Shown: positions 29,001 through 38,079 of the stretch, in pieces | How positions within the stretch are numbered: position 1 is the stretch's first letter | Layout: every line of letters begins with the position of its first letter | Assembly (NCBI GenBank): GCA_016935815.1 | Contig: JAFGQH010000070.1 | Span: 1-45,276 of the forward strand | DNA: 45,276 nt | From: Bacilli bacterium | GTDB lineage: Bacteria; Bacillota_I; Bacilli_A; Izemoplasmatales; Hujiaoplasmataceae | Direction: 5' to 3' | Notes under the pieces: generated by a model | The model's database searches: none | Seen by the model: the letters and a program-made list of their open reading frames with translations, nothing else | Told to the model about the DNA's origin: nothing | Translations under genes and position numbers: made by a program

Positions 29001-30835
29001 TTTGCATAATCCGCTGCATCAAAGTTGGAGAAAAATGCGTTCAAAATCGTGTATACATAATCCGTTCCTAAGTCGATGTTTTCCACTGATAACAATGGCA
29101 TGATCATTTGGTATGGAGAATAGTAATAGAAATCTGGAGTATCCATACTTTGTAGCATTTGAATTTGATTCATGATATCCAGTACATAATCCATCATATC
29201 TTGATCCAAAGAAAGGATCACTGCTTCCAAACTGTCATAAATCGAACCAGCCAAAGCTTTGAGTTCTGCTTCTCCAGTCGGATCATTCATATAATTGACA
29301 AATGCCTGAGTTTGAGCCAAATTATTTTGGAGATCCTCAAGCCACCAACCATCTTCGACAATCATCCATTCCATACTGGAGATATCGGATGCAATGATGA
29401 AATAACCATCTGTAATGACATTTCCGTAGTCATCGTAATCACCATATAACATCAAGCTAACAGCATCCATTACGAAAACACCATATCCATCGTCTACCCA
29501 AAGAACATCATATTCATCGGTGTACATCAAGTGATACCAGACATCTCCCCAGTTGATGTATGCATCCAAAACTGGTCCATACAAATCTTGTTCCTCTGTA
29601 GAGAGTGCGTCCCATAATGCATCGTGTTCGGCCTGCGCAGCTGCGGCAGCAACTGAATCGTCATTGACATAGGTTTCCCAAAATACATCATCCATCTTGT
29701 TTGCCAATTCCCAAAATACTTCATCATCCCATGCTTCTGGCAATTCCGTATAATACAAGTTGCTGTACAAAGCATAGAGTTCAGCTTCATCAATGACTTC
29801 GTTCGCATAATCCATACAAATGGTTGCGACACTGGAGTCCAGAGCGGCACAATAATCCGAAATGGCTTGATATTGGTTTGTCAAATCAATTTCTCGAGTT
29901 GCGATATCGCTCTCATATTGATCGATTTCGGCTTCCAATCTAGCGATTTCTTCTGTGTAATGGTTAATATCGTTCGTCATACCGTTAAGCGCGAGATTGA
30001 ACAGGATGTCAATTAATGTATCCTTATCAAATCCCAAAGTATCCAACGATGCATACAATGCTTGCAAGTCGGCAACATCTTCCACTGCCATCATGCCTTG
30101 TTGGACTTGTCTTGCTGCAAATAGCATATTGTACAATTCTTCTGATGTAGATGCGTCCATGACACCCATCAGTTCACTAATCTGCTCATCCACATCGTCT
30201 GGGTCAAACATCTCTACGACGATTGCTTCCAACAAGGTATCATAATTTTCAGCGGATGCGAAGACCGCTGTAACAATTAGATTTCCGGTTATATTATTGA
30301 AAGCTACGTCCCAATGGTCGAACACATAAACATGTTCTGCATCGCTTGGTTTCGTAGGTGTTGTGGTCGGTGCGGTTGCAGCAGAGCCATAATCGACTGT
30401 CTGTGTCTTTAAGACAGTACCATCATAGTTCTTGAATGTAACAGTATATTGTTGCAATACCGGTGTGAAAACCGGATTGATCGTCATATTGCTGGTTACA
30501 TTCGAATAACTTTGATCCCAATGATCAAAGACATAAGTATATTGTGCTGTTGCCACTTTGGTCGGCGTTGTCGTCGGCGTTGCTGCCGTTCCACCTGATA
30601 ACACGGTTTGCGTGTTTAAAGTGGTTCCGTCCCCATTCAAAAAGACAACGGTATAATACGTCTCTGATGTCGATTGTGATACAGTACTCTGTGTTGTCGT
30701 AGTAGTAGTCGTTTGTTGTTGTGTTGTTGTAGTGGTCGCAGTCTCTGTTGTTGTTTTCCCTCCGAAAAGGTCACAACCTGTTAATAAAAATCCTACGACA
30801 AGAAACAACAATACAGTGATAAATTTCCGTTTCAA
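26057..30835 (-). CDS. Giant (1592 aa) lipoprotein with Thr-rich linker, two InlB B-repeats and internally repeated acidic helical modules
   Basis: Lipobox LLTGC; TTTTTQQQTTTTTTTQST linker; two YTVxFxNxDGTxLxTQTVxxG repeats; recurring L..LGF/Y(T/D)xEEIxxxLxxL motif. Confidence 0.8.
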   Translation of the reverse strand: MKRKFITVLLFLVVGFLLTGCDLFGGKTTTETATTTTTQQQTTTTTTTQSTVSQSTSETYYTVVFLNGDGTTLNTQTVLSGGTAATPTTTPTKVATAQYTYVFDHWDQSYSNVTSNMTINPVFTPVLQQYTVTFKNYDGTVLKTQTVDYGSAATAPTTTPTKPSDAEHVYVFDHWDVAFNNITGNLIVTAVFASAENYDTLLEAIVVEMFDPDDVDEQISELMGVMDASTSEELYNMLFAARQVQQGMMAVEDVADLQALYASLDTLGFDKDTLIDILFNLALNGMTNDINHYTEEIARLEAEIDQYESDIATREIDLTNQYQAISDYCAALDSSVATICMDYANEVIDEAELYALYSNLYYTELPEAWDDEVFWELANKMDDVFWETYVNDDSVAAAAAQAEHDALWDALSTEEQDLYGPVLDAYINWGDVWYHLMYTDEYDVLWVDDGYGVFVMDAVSLMLYGDYDDYGNVITDGYFIIASDISSMEWMIVEDGWWLEDLQNNLAQTQAFVNYMNDPTGEAELKALAGSIYDSLEAVILSLDQDMMDYVLDIMNQIQMLQSMDTPDFYYYSPYQMIMPLLSVENIDLGTDYVYTILNAFFSNFDAADYANLKAVALGIAEEMWFQEGKTSGEVDALLTKFDPIIDRYITYIQFASGEFLSLIDSMDATKIADLLALVPSNGLELGSLMTEVDLGILAAQAAEILIGDDSFDINTAMQYLAAIYFDISTEFNADGPTVIAAQASIDTFMTDLLDLVGTVSGYNPSFVTAAQVEDVYTMIAMAMQIPSWFQNGFTGIDDPVTVYYSDYLYGAFDMLGEDVSTQPAFEAALLKYETLLGTSGEEETFYTLQSFYQYALGVFKISDFADLSEWVGNLETLGYTQEEIVGIIMTLVSEQVPDMSGETYSEEYAMDFLLYDIFSDPTNEAQLEAVLNLLLDDIQNMVTTMPDDSFEVLFDFIAYMTMADGHFNPDEFDLTPARVYDLVQDLSTFLQLRAATLDSSEITDIETFVTLAITLYVDRMDLDPMDAAAEIALYEALFDDYIGLGDMTLTEITNVLDALTLTDVEDMMAFIEEAATGQLNMYQLVIEVAGLIDGHANLTTFDLIAISDQIMQTYYDQENSTEHPVDLTALQDGWETFITDTFALITTVAAYDPAALDPGYLDDILAVQQRVEFLTNLVMNQEAILTVPTTWGYDPEMLNELINWMFQEEDEFGSPIPLTQTEIDDYITQLCAVFEIDPVDGEQLYFILLGVAEEVYRLQDIHSLSDALEFVNNIQGLGFTDEEIATYLVNLVMTYLYPQLPDMYDSTDMPEGMPEVLYAFLTDTDNQALLEDMIVMILGQLDAYHDATYIADIDAVIESFLFMKGDGPQLDPEMLVAATQALGTFMTNMFSTLDSTDEATIVAFATALINAYGDVAGLSVLDLADYLALLTYIPDLMDIPGYLGDFLLTVTEDEVNVLFQQIMILGSINGIEEPTDADQVAQLIAIANILNILAADDDLDYVNILTPLFGLTYDINVLNGHTFDDDNATMTAEVITMIGQILTQSAIVADIDPNDISPSDNATIVYLVTLVNNLRDYLGPILPGPGPEPTV
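30250..30670 (-). repeat. Two tandem InlB/Flg_new-like protein repeats
   Basis: YYTVVFLNGDGTTLNTQTVLSGG...VFDHWDQSYSNVTSNM and YTVTFKNYDGTVLKTQTVDYGS...VFDHWDVAFNNITGNL. Confidence 0.85.
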
Positions 30836-30985
30836 ATCGTCACTCCCCTTCTTTAGTCCCTATATATGAATCTTGGACTAATTAATATTTAATTAAGATA
30901 TAAATATCATACAACAATAGTAATTAAAAATCCATATAGCAAAGGAAAAAGAATGTAAAATGACCATGTGTAACGTAAAAAAAAA

Positions 30986-31016
30986 GGGTAGTTTGACAAA
31001 ATCCAGTCAACTACCC
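30986..31016 (-). terminator. Intrinsic terminator downstream of the beta-propeller lipoprotein gene
   Basis: GGGTAGTTTGAC-aaaatcca-GTCAACTACCC with minus-strand T9 tail. Confidence 0.85.
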
Positions 31017-31054
31017 ATTTGTTGATTCATCCATTCAATCATTTGGCATGAAGC

Positions 31055-33073
31055 CTAATCCATCATCCAGATTCCTACAGGATAACCCCAATATGAGTAA
31101 TAAGTTGGGTTTAGTTCCTGTGAATTAACTACTTCGAAATCATTGTTCATATCGAACATATGAATACTGGAATAAGACAAAGTGTAAACATAATTATCGA
31201 TGATGACTGCACGTTCAATACTATCGAAATATTGGTATGTTCCATCTGTATCTTCAATCATATGAGATAATTTGGCTACGAATTCCAAATCACCAGAATG
31301 ATAGACTTTGAATAGATACATACTTTGGGAATAGGTCCAATAGTTTTCATAGTATTCATACACGGGAATACCGATATAAGTGAAATCCGCATCTTGAGGT
31401 GTGAACGATAAGAACGCTTTATGATCCCACTGGACATTGGTATAAGAGTACTCTCCTTCTACCAAATAAGTTTCCAAGTTTACTGGCGTATCTTCTGTCG
31501 TATCATACAACGCTATTTTGACACCAGTGAATCGTGTCCATCCATCCATATCTTCTGCTTGACGACCGATTCCAATCATCAAATTATCAGTAATGATATG
31601 TAGATAATCGCTAACGCCTTCCTCATATAATTCACCAAGCACTTCCGGATTCTCAGGGTCCGACAGATCCAGTTTATAAAGTGGATCGGTATTGACAAAC
31701 GTTACGACATAAGCGATATCTTGATCATAGCGAACAGCATAGATTCGTTCTCCCGGTTTTCCAAGATCGTCAATAGAAGAAACCAAATCCATTTGTTCCG
31801 TAGTAGTCGCATCGAGCAAGTATAATGTATTTGTTACCTCAGATCCGTCCATCGTGTATATGAATCCAGTCGTCGCAATTCGGAAGATGCCGTCATATTC
31901 ATCCATCGAGAATTGATTCAATGGAGACCCATTGACTCTGGCAATTGCTTTGTATACCAAATCTCCATTGACGATTTCAAATCTCAAAACGTGTGTGTAG
32001 TAAGAATAGTAGTGAGTTTCTTCATCATAGATCCAACGGTACACAGTTGTATACAAGTTGTTTTCGCTCATGTAAATACGATATGTGCTACCCAAATATG
32101 CATTGATGTCGGCAGCTTTGGTATCATTTGTCACATCCATCGAGACCAGCATCAAATAACTGTAAGAACTGCTATCATTCGGCATGAAGTAAATCGAATC
32201 AATAGGCATATCAGTCAATTCATCTGATACTGCGGAGTCTCTGAATTGAGGAATGAAATTTTCTTCATCCATTCCATAGGATAGCATATAATTGTTCATG
32301 ATCAGATACAACTGACTGCCAATCATTCTAGTCTCTGTAATGGAAGCTGAATCGAAATACACCTCACGAACCATATCGATATTTTCAATATCACTGATAT
32401 CAAAGACTCGTACGGAACTACCATAGGTGTATCGTCCGTAATAACAATACATGTTGGTGCTATCTGCTGTCGTCGTAACCGAGCTTGTAGTGGTTTCGTC
32501 ATCGTCTGTAGGATCGACTTCATTCACCGTCGTATACACTCCGTCATCGTAATAATAACATACTTTATCATCTTCAAAATAATGATAATCATACGACATT
32601 AAAACGACACGGTCTTGATAGACATAAAGTCCATCAAAGTATCCATTTTCGATATCAAATGAGAATTCGATTTCCAAAGTGTCTGCATTGACGATAAAGA
32701 ATGTCGTTCCGGATGCAATATAGATGTGATATCCATCCGTCAAAATCTTATCTGCTTCTTCCACTCCGTCCACTTGATTGTTGGTTGTTGAATAATCCCG
32801 TTGTTCCGTCGAATCTGCTGCGGGTACAGATGAAGCCATGGTTGTCGTGAAGGCAGCAGTACTTTCCAAGACTGAATCTCCAAACATTCCGGAATTATAA
32901 TAATAGTTTGTGGAATTCAAATTGTCCAACAAGTAATCTTTCAGTTCATCATACGAAGCAAAATGACCTACATTTTCTCCTGTAGGCACATCGCCTGTAT
33001 TGTTGCAAGCCGCTATTGATACAGCCAATAACCCAAATAAAATCAGGGTTAGCATTTTTTGAACGATTTTCAT
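31055..33073 (-). CDS. Secreted beta-propeller domain lipoprotein (Beta_propel/PF09826-like)
   Basis: Lipobox SIAAC; signature YSTTNNQVDGVEEADKILTDGYHIYIASGTTFFIVNADTLE. Confidence 0.8.
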   Translation of the reverse strand: MKIVQKMLTLILFGLLAVSIAACNNTGDVPTGENVGHFASYDELKDYLLDNLNSTNYYYNSGMFGDSVLESTAAFTTTMASSVPAADSTEQRDYSTTNNQVDGVEEADKILTDGYHIYIASGTTFFIVNADTLEIEFSFDIENGYFDGLYVYQDRVVLMSYDYHYFEDDKVCYYYDDGVYTTVNEVDPTDDDETTTSSVTTTADSTNMYCYYGRYTYGSSVRVFDISDIENIDMVREVYFDSASITETRMIGSQLYLIMNNYMLSYGMDEENFIPQFRDSAVSDELTDMPIDSIYFMPNDSSSYSYLMLVSMDVTNDTKAADINAYLGSTYRIYMSENNLYTTVYRWIYDEETHYYSYYTHVLRFEIVNGDLVYKAIARVNGSPLNQFSMDEYDGIFRIATTGFIYTMDGSEVTNTLYLLDATTTEQMDLVSSIDDLGKPGERIYAVRYDQDIAYVVTFVNTDPLYKLDLSDPENPEVLGELYEEGVSDYLHIITDNLMIGIGRQAEDMDGWTRFTGVKIALYDTTEDTPVNLETYLVEGEYSYTNVQWDHKAFLSFTPQDADFTYIGIPVYEYYENYWTYSQSMYLFKVYHSGDLEFVAKLSHMIEDTDGTYQYFDSIERAVIIDNYVYTLSYSSIHMFDMNNDFEVVNSQELNPTYYSYWGYPVGIWMMD

Positions 33074-33138
33074 ACTTCTTCCTCCTTCGTTTCATACATA
33101 TAAACAAATGAGTATTGGGTTTTATTGGAACAATAATG

Positions 33139-34896
33139 CTATTTTGTCAATTCCAAGAATGTTTCGATGTCTTCTTTGATCAATTCCAAAGAACTGACCC
33201 AGAATTCTTTTTGAGTCACATCGATGCCAACCAAAGCAGCAGCGTCTTCTACCATCATCTTACCTGTCGATTGCAAGAGATTGTAATACTCTGGTACAAA
33301 TGCTTCTTTATCGGTTAGGTATTTCGCATACAATCCTTTGGCGAACAAAAGACCAAATGTGTATGGGAAGTTATAATAACTCAGCCCACCGGAATAATAA
33401 TGTGGTTTGCATACCCACATGTATGGATGCAAGAAATTAGAATCCAGACCATCACCATAGGTATCTTTTTGAGCTTTTAACATTAATTCTTTGAGTTCGT
33501 TCTCATCGAAAACGGTTTGTTTTCTACCTTCGAAGACACTGCGTTCAAAGATAAAGCGTGACATGATATCGACAACAACTTGAGTATAATCTTGAATCGA
33601 TGATTCGAGTAGGAAAATCCTTTCATCATCATTTTTCGCGTCCTTCAAAGCCGCTTTGTTGACGATGGTCTCGCAGAATGTCGATGCGGTTTCCGCTACT
33701 GGCATAGTGTAATTGCTGTTGAGATTGGATTCCTTGAAGATTTGCTCTCCATGAAATGCATGTCCAAGTTCATGAGACATCGTGATCATATCACCGAATG
33801 CTCCGGTGAAATTGGTCATCACACGGCTTTCTTTGATCGCATGGATATTTGCGCAGAAAGCTCCACCGACTTTTCCTTTCCTTGGAGTATAGTCGATCCA
33901 GCCTTCTTCAAATGCTTTCTTCGCCATATCATATAATTCCGGACTAAAAGTGCTGAAGTTCTTTAATACATATGCATTTGCTTCTTCGATTGTGAAGGTT
34001 GTATTTGAAGAACCAACCGGTGCGAACATATCATAGAAAGGCAATCCATTCTTATGACCTAACATGGTCGCTTTTCGTTTTAGATATTGACGGAAGATAT
34101 CCATATAGTCCAAACAAGCGGATTGCATTGCATCCAATGTCTCTTGCTTCATGCGACTGACAGATAACGCTTGTGCCAAGGCAGATTCATAGCCTCTAGC
34201 TTCCGTCAAGATATTGACCTCTCCTTTGATAGAGTTCAAACTGAATGCAATGGATTTTTCAATCTTTTCATAGGCTTTGAGTTCTGCTTCATATGCGTTT
34301 TTTCTTACATTTGGATCCGCATCTGTTGCTAGGTTTCTGACTTCTGACAATGTAATCTCTTTGCCATCGTAATCAACTGCCAAAGTCGATGTCAGCAATG
34401 CCTGTAAACGACTCCAAGCACGAGATCCGTTTTGAGTCAACTTTGAGACTAGACTTTCTGTCTTGTCATCCAATGTATGGCTCGCGTGCTGAATGGTTTC
34501 TTTGATATGAAAATCATGCTCTTTCAAGAAATCATCCGATGCGATATCTTTGTCGATATCTGGATAATCCAATAACCATTTTTGGAATAAGACATCCAAT
34601 TTACGCAGACGAATCAATTGCATCTGAATGGTATTCATATTTTTCGCTGCTTCCGTATTGGTCGATTCCACCGATGCAGTTAATGATGCATAATGCATCA
34701 ATTTATCGACGAGCTCTGTTAAGACGACTTCTGATTGCAAGAATCGGATCAATTTCTCCTTCTTATTATCATAATTTTGAAATGCCGTTTCGGTACTGAT
34801 TGCTTCTTGAACCAAGACATCCAGTTGTTTCAGATCTTCCAAAAAAACAGGATCAGAAAAACCGGAATACAATTTATCCAAGTTCCACTTTCTCAT
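33139..34896 (-). CDS. pepF: Oligoendopeptidase F
   Basis: HELGHAFHGEQ zinc motif and M3-family PepF sequence. Confidence 0.95.
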   Translation of the reverse strand: MRKWNLDKLYSGFSDPVFLEDLKQLDVLVQEAISTETAFQNYDNKKEKLIRFLQSEVVLTELVDKLMHYASLTASVESTNTEAAKNMNTIQMQLIRLRKLDVLFQKWLLDYPDIDKDIASDDFLKEHDFHIKETIQHASHTLDDKTESLVSKLTQNGSRAWSRLQALLTSTLAVDYDGKEITLSEVRNLATDADPNVRKNAYEAELKAYEKIEKSIAFSLNSIKGEVNILTEARGYESALAQALSVSRMKQETLDAMQSACLDYMDIFRQYLKRKATMLGHKNGLPFYDMFAPVGSSNTTFTIEEANAYVLKNFSTFSPELYDMAKKAFEEGWIDYTPRKGKVGGAFCANIHAIKESRVMTNFTGAFGDMITMSHELGHAFHGEQIFKESNLNSNYTMPVAETASTFCETIVNKAALKDAKNDDERIFLLESSIQDYTQVVVDIMSRFIFERSVFEGRKQTVFDENELKELMLKAQKDTYGDGLDSNFLHPYMWVCKPHYYSGGLSYYNFPYTFGLLFAKGLYAKYLTDKEAFVPEYYNLLQSTGKMMVEDAAALVGIDVTQKEFWVSSLELIKEDIETFLELTK

Positions 34897-35435
34897 TTTA
34901 ATTCCTCCCTTAACTTCAAATATTCTTCTTTTTTCAATTGATATGCCAATGATTCTTTCTTGCCAAAACTCACTGTTTGATAGACGGTTTCACCGACATA
35001 TGTAAAATAGCATTTTTCGATGACTCTTCTTGATTTCTTATTTTCCTTGAAATGATAAACATGAATCAAATCGATGTCCAATTCCAAGAAGGCGTGTTCT
35101 AACACGCGTCTTACTGCTTCTGTCATCAAACCCCTTCCCTCATAGGGAGTTGATAACACGTATCCGATTTCGGTCTGCATGTTGCCAAACTCATCCGGTT
35201 TTTGATGGAGTCCAACCGATCCGATGACTTTGTTATCAAAGCGATCAACTAGAGCAAGGACATCGCCTTTCTTGATAAATCCTTCGATGATTGTTTTGGA
35301 CTCTTCTTTGTTCTTGTGAACGGACCACCCGGCATTCGGACCAACCGTCTCTAAACTGCAATACTCGAAGAAGTCGTCAAGATCGCTTAATTTGAACGGT
35401 CGGAGAATCAACCGCTCTGTTTCCAATGTTTTCAT
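34893..35435 (-). CDS. GNAT N-acetyltransferase (RimJ/RimL-like)
   Basis: METERLILRPFKLSDLDDFFEY-type N-terminus, TPYEGRGLMTEAVRRVL acetyl-CoA loop. Confidence 0.88.
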   Translation of the reverse strand: MKTLETERLILRPFKLSDLDDFFEYCSLETVGPNAGWSVHKNKEESKTIIEGFIKKGDVLALVDRFDNKVIGSVGLHQKPDEFGNMQTEIGYVLSTPYEGRGLMTEAVRRVLEHAFLELDIDLIHVYHFKENKKSRRVIEKCYFTYVGETVYQTVSFGKKESLAYQLKKEEYLKLREELK

Positions 35436-36658
35436 GTAAAACTCTCTTTCACCGTCAATCCTTTCGATTGAATATCAAGGTGTTCATGTGCGTCCAAAAC
35501 CACAGAGATAGTCGCATTGACGGCGGCTTCGATTAAAGGATCATAATCAAATGCCGATTCGAACGCTTTTGCCTTTTTGGCAGTCGGTTTGATAATTGGA
35601 TTTCTCGGTACATAAATCGTACAGCAATCCGAAAATGGTCGATTTGATATCGCGAATGTTTGGATTGTCTGTGCAACATTGATGATTTCGTTTTTGTCCC
35701 AAGTCGCAAGTGGCCTTATCACCAATTGATTGGTTACGTCTTGGATCGTGGTCATGCTTTCAATGGTCTGCGATGCGACTTGTCCAATCGAATCTCCTGA
35801 GACAAGTACCAGACACTGCTGTTTTTGGGCGATCATAGATGCAATACGATACATCATTCGGCGCATGATCGTGATAATGTAGGAATCCGGTGTATAAAAC
35901 ATAATCTTCTCATGGATTTCCTGGAATGGCACCAGATGAAGTTTGATTTTGCTTTCAGGCGCATATTTCGCTAAAACTTCGGTCAAATCAATGACTTTTT
36001 GAGCGGATTCAATCGAAGTCATAGGTGTGGATTCATAATGGATACATTCGATTTCGAGACCTTTTCTCATTGCCATATAAGCAGCGACTGGTGAATCGAT
36101 TCCTCCCGATAATAACACCATTCCTTTTCCCGCGATGGAGACTGGAAATCCTCCCATTCCCGGAATCCGATTGACATACATGTAAACGGCGTCTTTACGG
36201 ATTTCCACATAAAGCGTGAGTTCTGGATTATGAACATCGACTTTGAGATTCTGCAAATTGCTTAAAACAATTCCACTGATTTTCTTGGTGATTTCCAAGG
36301 AAGTCATCGGAATTCGTTTGTCAGCACGTTTGGTATCGACTTTGAAAGTCGTTGGCAAACCGTTGCTTTCAATGCGAATCAATTCAATTGCTTTCGGTCC
36401 GATCTGGTCATAATCATACACCGTTTTTACGACCTTGGAGTAAGAAGAAAGACCGGATACCGTACCCAAAATCTTTATGACATCGGTGGCATCCACGTCA
36501 TTTAACCTGATATAGATGAGATCGTGTTGGAATTCCAAGGTGACCGGAAGATGAGACACTTTGCGTCTTAGCTGTCGGTTCAAGACCTCACGGAAGGTCT
36601 TCTGATTCTTACCTTTTAGAACCAAATCTCCATAACGAATCATGATAGTATCATACAT
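35432..36658 (-). CDS. thiI: tRNA 4-thiouridine synthetase ThiI
   Basis: THUMP domain, PP-loop MVLLSGGIDSPVAAYMAMRKG, SGDSIGQVASQT. Confidence 0.95.
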   Translation of the reverse strand: MYDTIMIRYGDLVLKGKNQKTFREVLNRQLRRKVSHLPVTLEFQHDLIYIRLNDVDATDVIKILGTVSGLSSYSKVVKTVYDYDQIGPKAIELIRIESNGLPTTFKVDTKRADKRIPMTSLEITKKISGIVLSNLQNLKVDVHNPELTLYVEIRKDAVYMYVNRIPGMGGFPVSIAGKGMVLLSGGIDSPVAAYMAMRKGLEIECIHYESTPMTSIESAQKVIDLTEVLAKYAPESKIKLHLVPFQEIHEKIMFYTPDSYIITIMRRMMYRIASMIAQKQQCLVLVSGDSIGQVASQTIESMTTIQDVTNQLVIRPLATWDKNEIINVAQTIQTFAISNRPFSDCCTIYVPRNPIIKPTAKKAKAFESAFDYDPLIEAAVNATISVVLDAHEHLDIQSKGLTVKESFT

Positions 36659-36697
36659 AAATATACCTCGCAATACGTATTTATTGTAACATATTTG

Positions 36698-36726
36698 TTG
36701 AGATATTATAAAAGATAATTTATAAT
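36698..36726 (+). promoter_or_regulatory. Promoter for free-methionine sulfoxide reductase gene
   Basis: TTGAGA-17 nt-TATAAT. Confidence 0.65.
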
Positions 36727-36752
36727 ATTACTATCGTAAAGGAGTGCATGAA

Positions 36753-37202
36753 ATGGAAAACTATAAAAGCTTTGTGGAAAATGCAAAATACTATTTGGAT
36801 AAGGATCTGCATTTCATTACCAACCTGGCAAATATCTCGGCTTACATTTACCAAGAAATCGAACAATTGAATTGGGTCGGATTCTACCTTTACGATTCCT
36901 TGGAATTGTATTTAGGTCCGTTCCAAGGAAAACCTGCTTGTACATCCATCGCCATGGGAAGAGGTGTCTGTGGAACTGCCGCTACAAAACTTGAAACCAT
37001 TGTTGTAGATGATGTTCATGCGTTCAAAGATCACATCACCTGTGACAGTGAATCCAAGTCGGAAATCGTGATTCCGATCGTTACCAGATTCGGGAATCTG
37101 TTCGGTGTTTTGGATGTCGACAGTCCGATTCTGAATCGCTTCGATAATGACCTGAAAGTAGCGCTCGAAGAGATCGTGAATCTAATGGTTGACATTCTAT
37201 AA
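36753..37202 (+). CDS. msrC: Free methionine-(R)-sulfoxide reductase (GAF domain)
   Basis: LNWVGFYLYD..L.LGPFQGKPACTSIAMGRGVCGTAA...HITCDSESKSEIVIPI with the three family cysteines. Confidence 0.92.
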   Translation: MENYKSFVENAKYYLDKDLHFITNLANISAYIYQEIEQLNWVGFYLYDSLELYLGPFQGKPACTSIAMGRGVCGTAATKLETIVVDDVHAFKDHITCDSESKSEIVIPIVTRFGNLFGVLDVDSPILNRFDNDLKVALEEIVNLMVDIL

Positions 37203-37217
37203 TTATTATTATATAAT
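37189..37217 (+). promoter_or_regulatory. Consensus promoter of rpsD inside the 3' end of msrC
   Basis: TTGACA (37189-37194), 17-nt spacer, TATAAT (37212-37217). Confidence 0.85.
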
Positions 37218-37223
37218 ACGTTG

Positions 37224-37398
37224 TGCGCATGTAATAAAAAGCAGTTGTTTGATGATAATGTAATACGCGATTATTCCTATTTTGTAAGGTTTGGAAGTAC
37301 TGTTAACTGCTTAACAAGAACCCATCAAAATAATCACTCTACGTTATGATGAAACTCCTCTATTACTGACGTAATACAATTAAAAGGAGGAAAATACA
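37224..37398 (+). ncRNA. Putative structured rpsD (S4) autoregulatory leader
   Basis: Long 5' UTR with AAGCAGTT (37239-37246)/AACTGCTT (37305-37312) helix and a crossing GATTATT (37269-37275)/AATAATC (37329-37335) helix. Confidence 0.55.
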
Positions 37399-37998
37399 AT
37401 GTCAAGATTTACTGGTTCGAATTGGAAGGTTTCCAGACGTTTGGGATACAGCGTATCCGAAACAGGAAAAGAATTGAACAAACGCCCTTACGTTCCTGGT
37501 CAACATGGTCAAAAACGTAGAAAACTATCTGAATACGGATTACAGCTTCAAGAGAAGCAAAGAGTTCGTTTCACTTACGGTGTCAATGAAAAACAGTTCC
37601 GCAAAACCTTCAATGAAGCAAAGAAAATGCCTGGTAAACAAGGTTCAAACTTCTTGTTCCTATTGGAATCAAGATTGGATAACTTAGTATACAGAGCTGG
37701 ATTTGCTAGAACGAGACAACAAGCAAGACAATTGGTCAACCATGGTCACATCCTATTGGATGGAAAGAAAGCAAGCATTCCTTCCATCAGAGTGAAACCG
37801 GGACAGGTGATTTCCATCAAAGAGAGCTCCAAAGACCTCGTAGTCATCAAAGATGCATTGGAAGCTGTTATCAGCCGCCAAGAATATGTATTGTTCGATG
37901 ATGAAAAAGTGACGGCTACATACACAAGATTGCCAGAACGTAACGAAATCTTACCTGAGATCAAAGAAAACTTGATCGTCGAGTTGTACAACAAATAA
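37399..37998 (+). CDS. rpsD: 30S ribosomal protein S4
   Basis: [26 protein letters not shown]4 RNA-binding domain [32 protein letters not shown]. Confidence 0.98.
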   Translation: MSRFTGSNWKVSRRLGYSVSETGKELNKRPYVPGQHGQKRRKLSEYGLQLQEKQRVRFTYGVNEKQFRKTFNEAKKMPGKQGSNFLFLLESRLDNLVYRAGFARTRQQARQLVNHGHILLDGKKASIPSIRVKPGQVISIKESSKDLVVIKDALEAVISRQEYVLFDDEKVTATYTRLPERNEILPEIKENLIVELYNK

Positions 37999-38011
37999 AA
38001 ACAATAAAAAT

Positions 38012-38040
38012 AGACTGTTCCATTCGGATACAGTCTTTTT
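38012..38040 (+). terminator. Intrinsic terminator of rpsD
   Basis: AGACTGT...ACAGTCT followed by T-run. Confidence 0.8.
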
Positions 38041-38051
38041 TTTGCATAAAA

Positions 38052-38072
38052 AAAGCCACTGGAAGTGGCTTT
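38052..38072 (-). terminator. Intrinsic terminator of the pgk-ptsH-tpiA region
   Basis: AAAGCCACT...AGTGGCTTT with minus-strand T-run. Confidence 0.8.
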
Positions 38073-38079
38073 CTCAATC

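Noticed and set aside
30870-30905. AT-rich near-palindrome (ctaattaatatttaattaag) upstream of the giant lipoprotein gene
   Set aside because: Such AT-rich near-palindromes are expected by chance in intergenic DNA of this composition; no supporting second copy.
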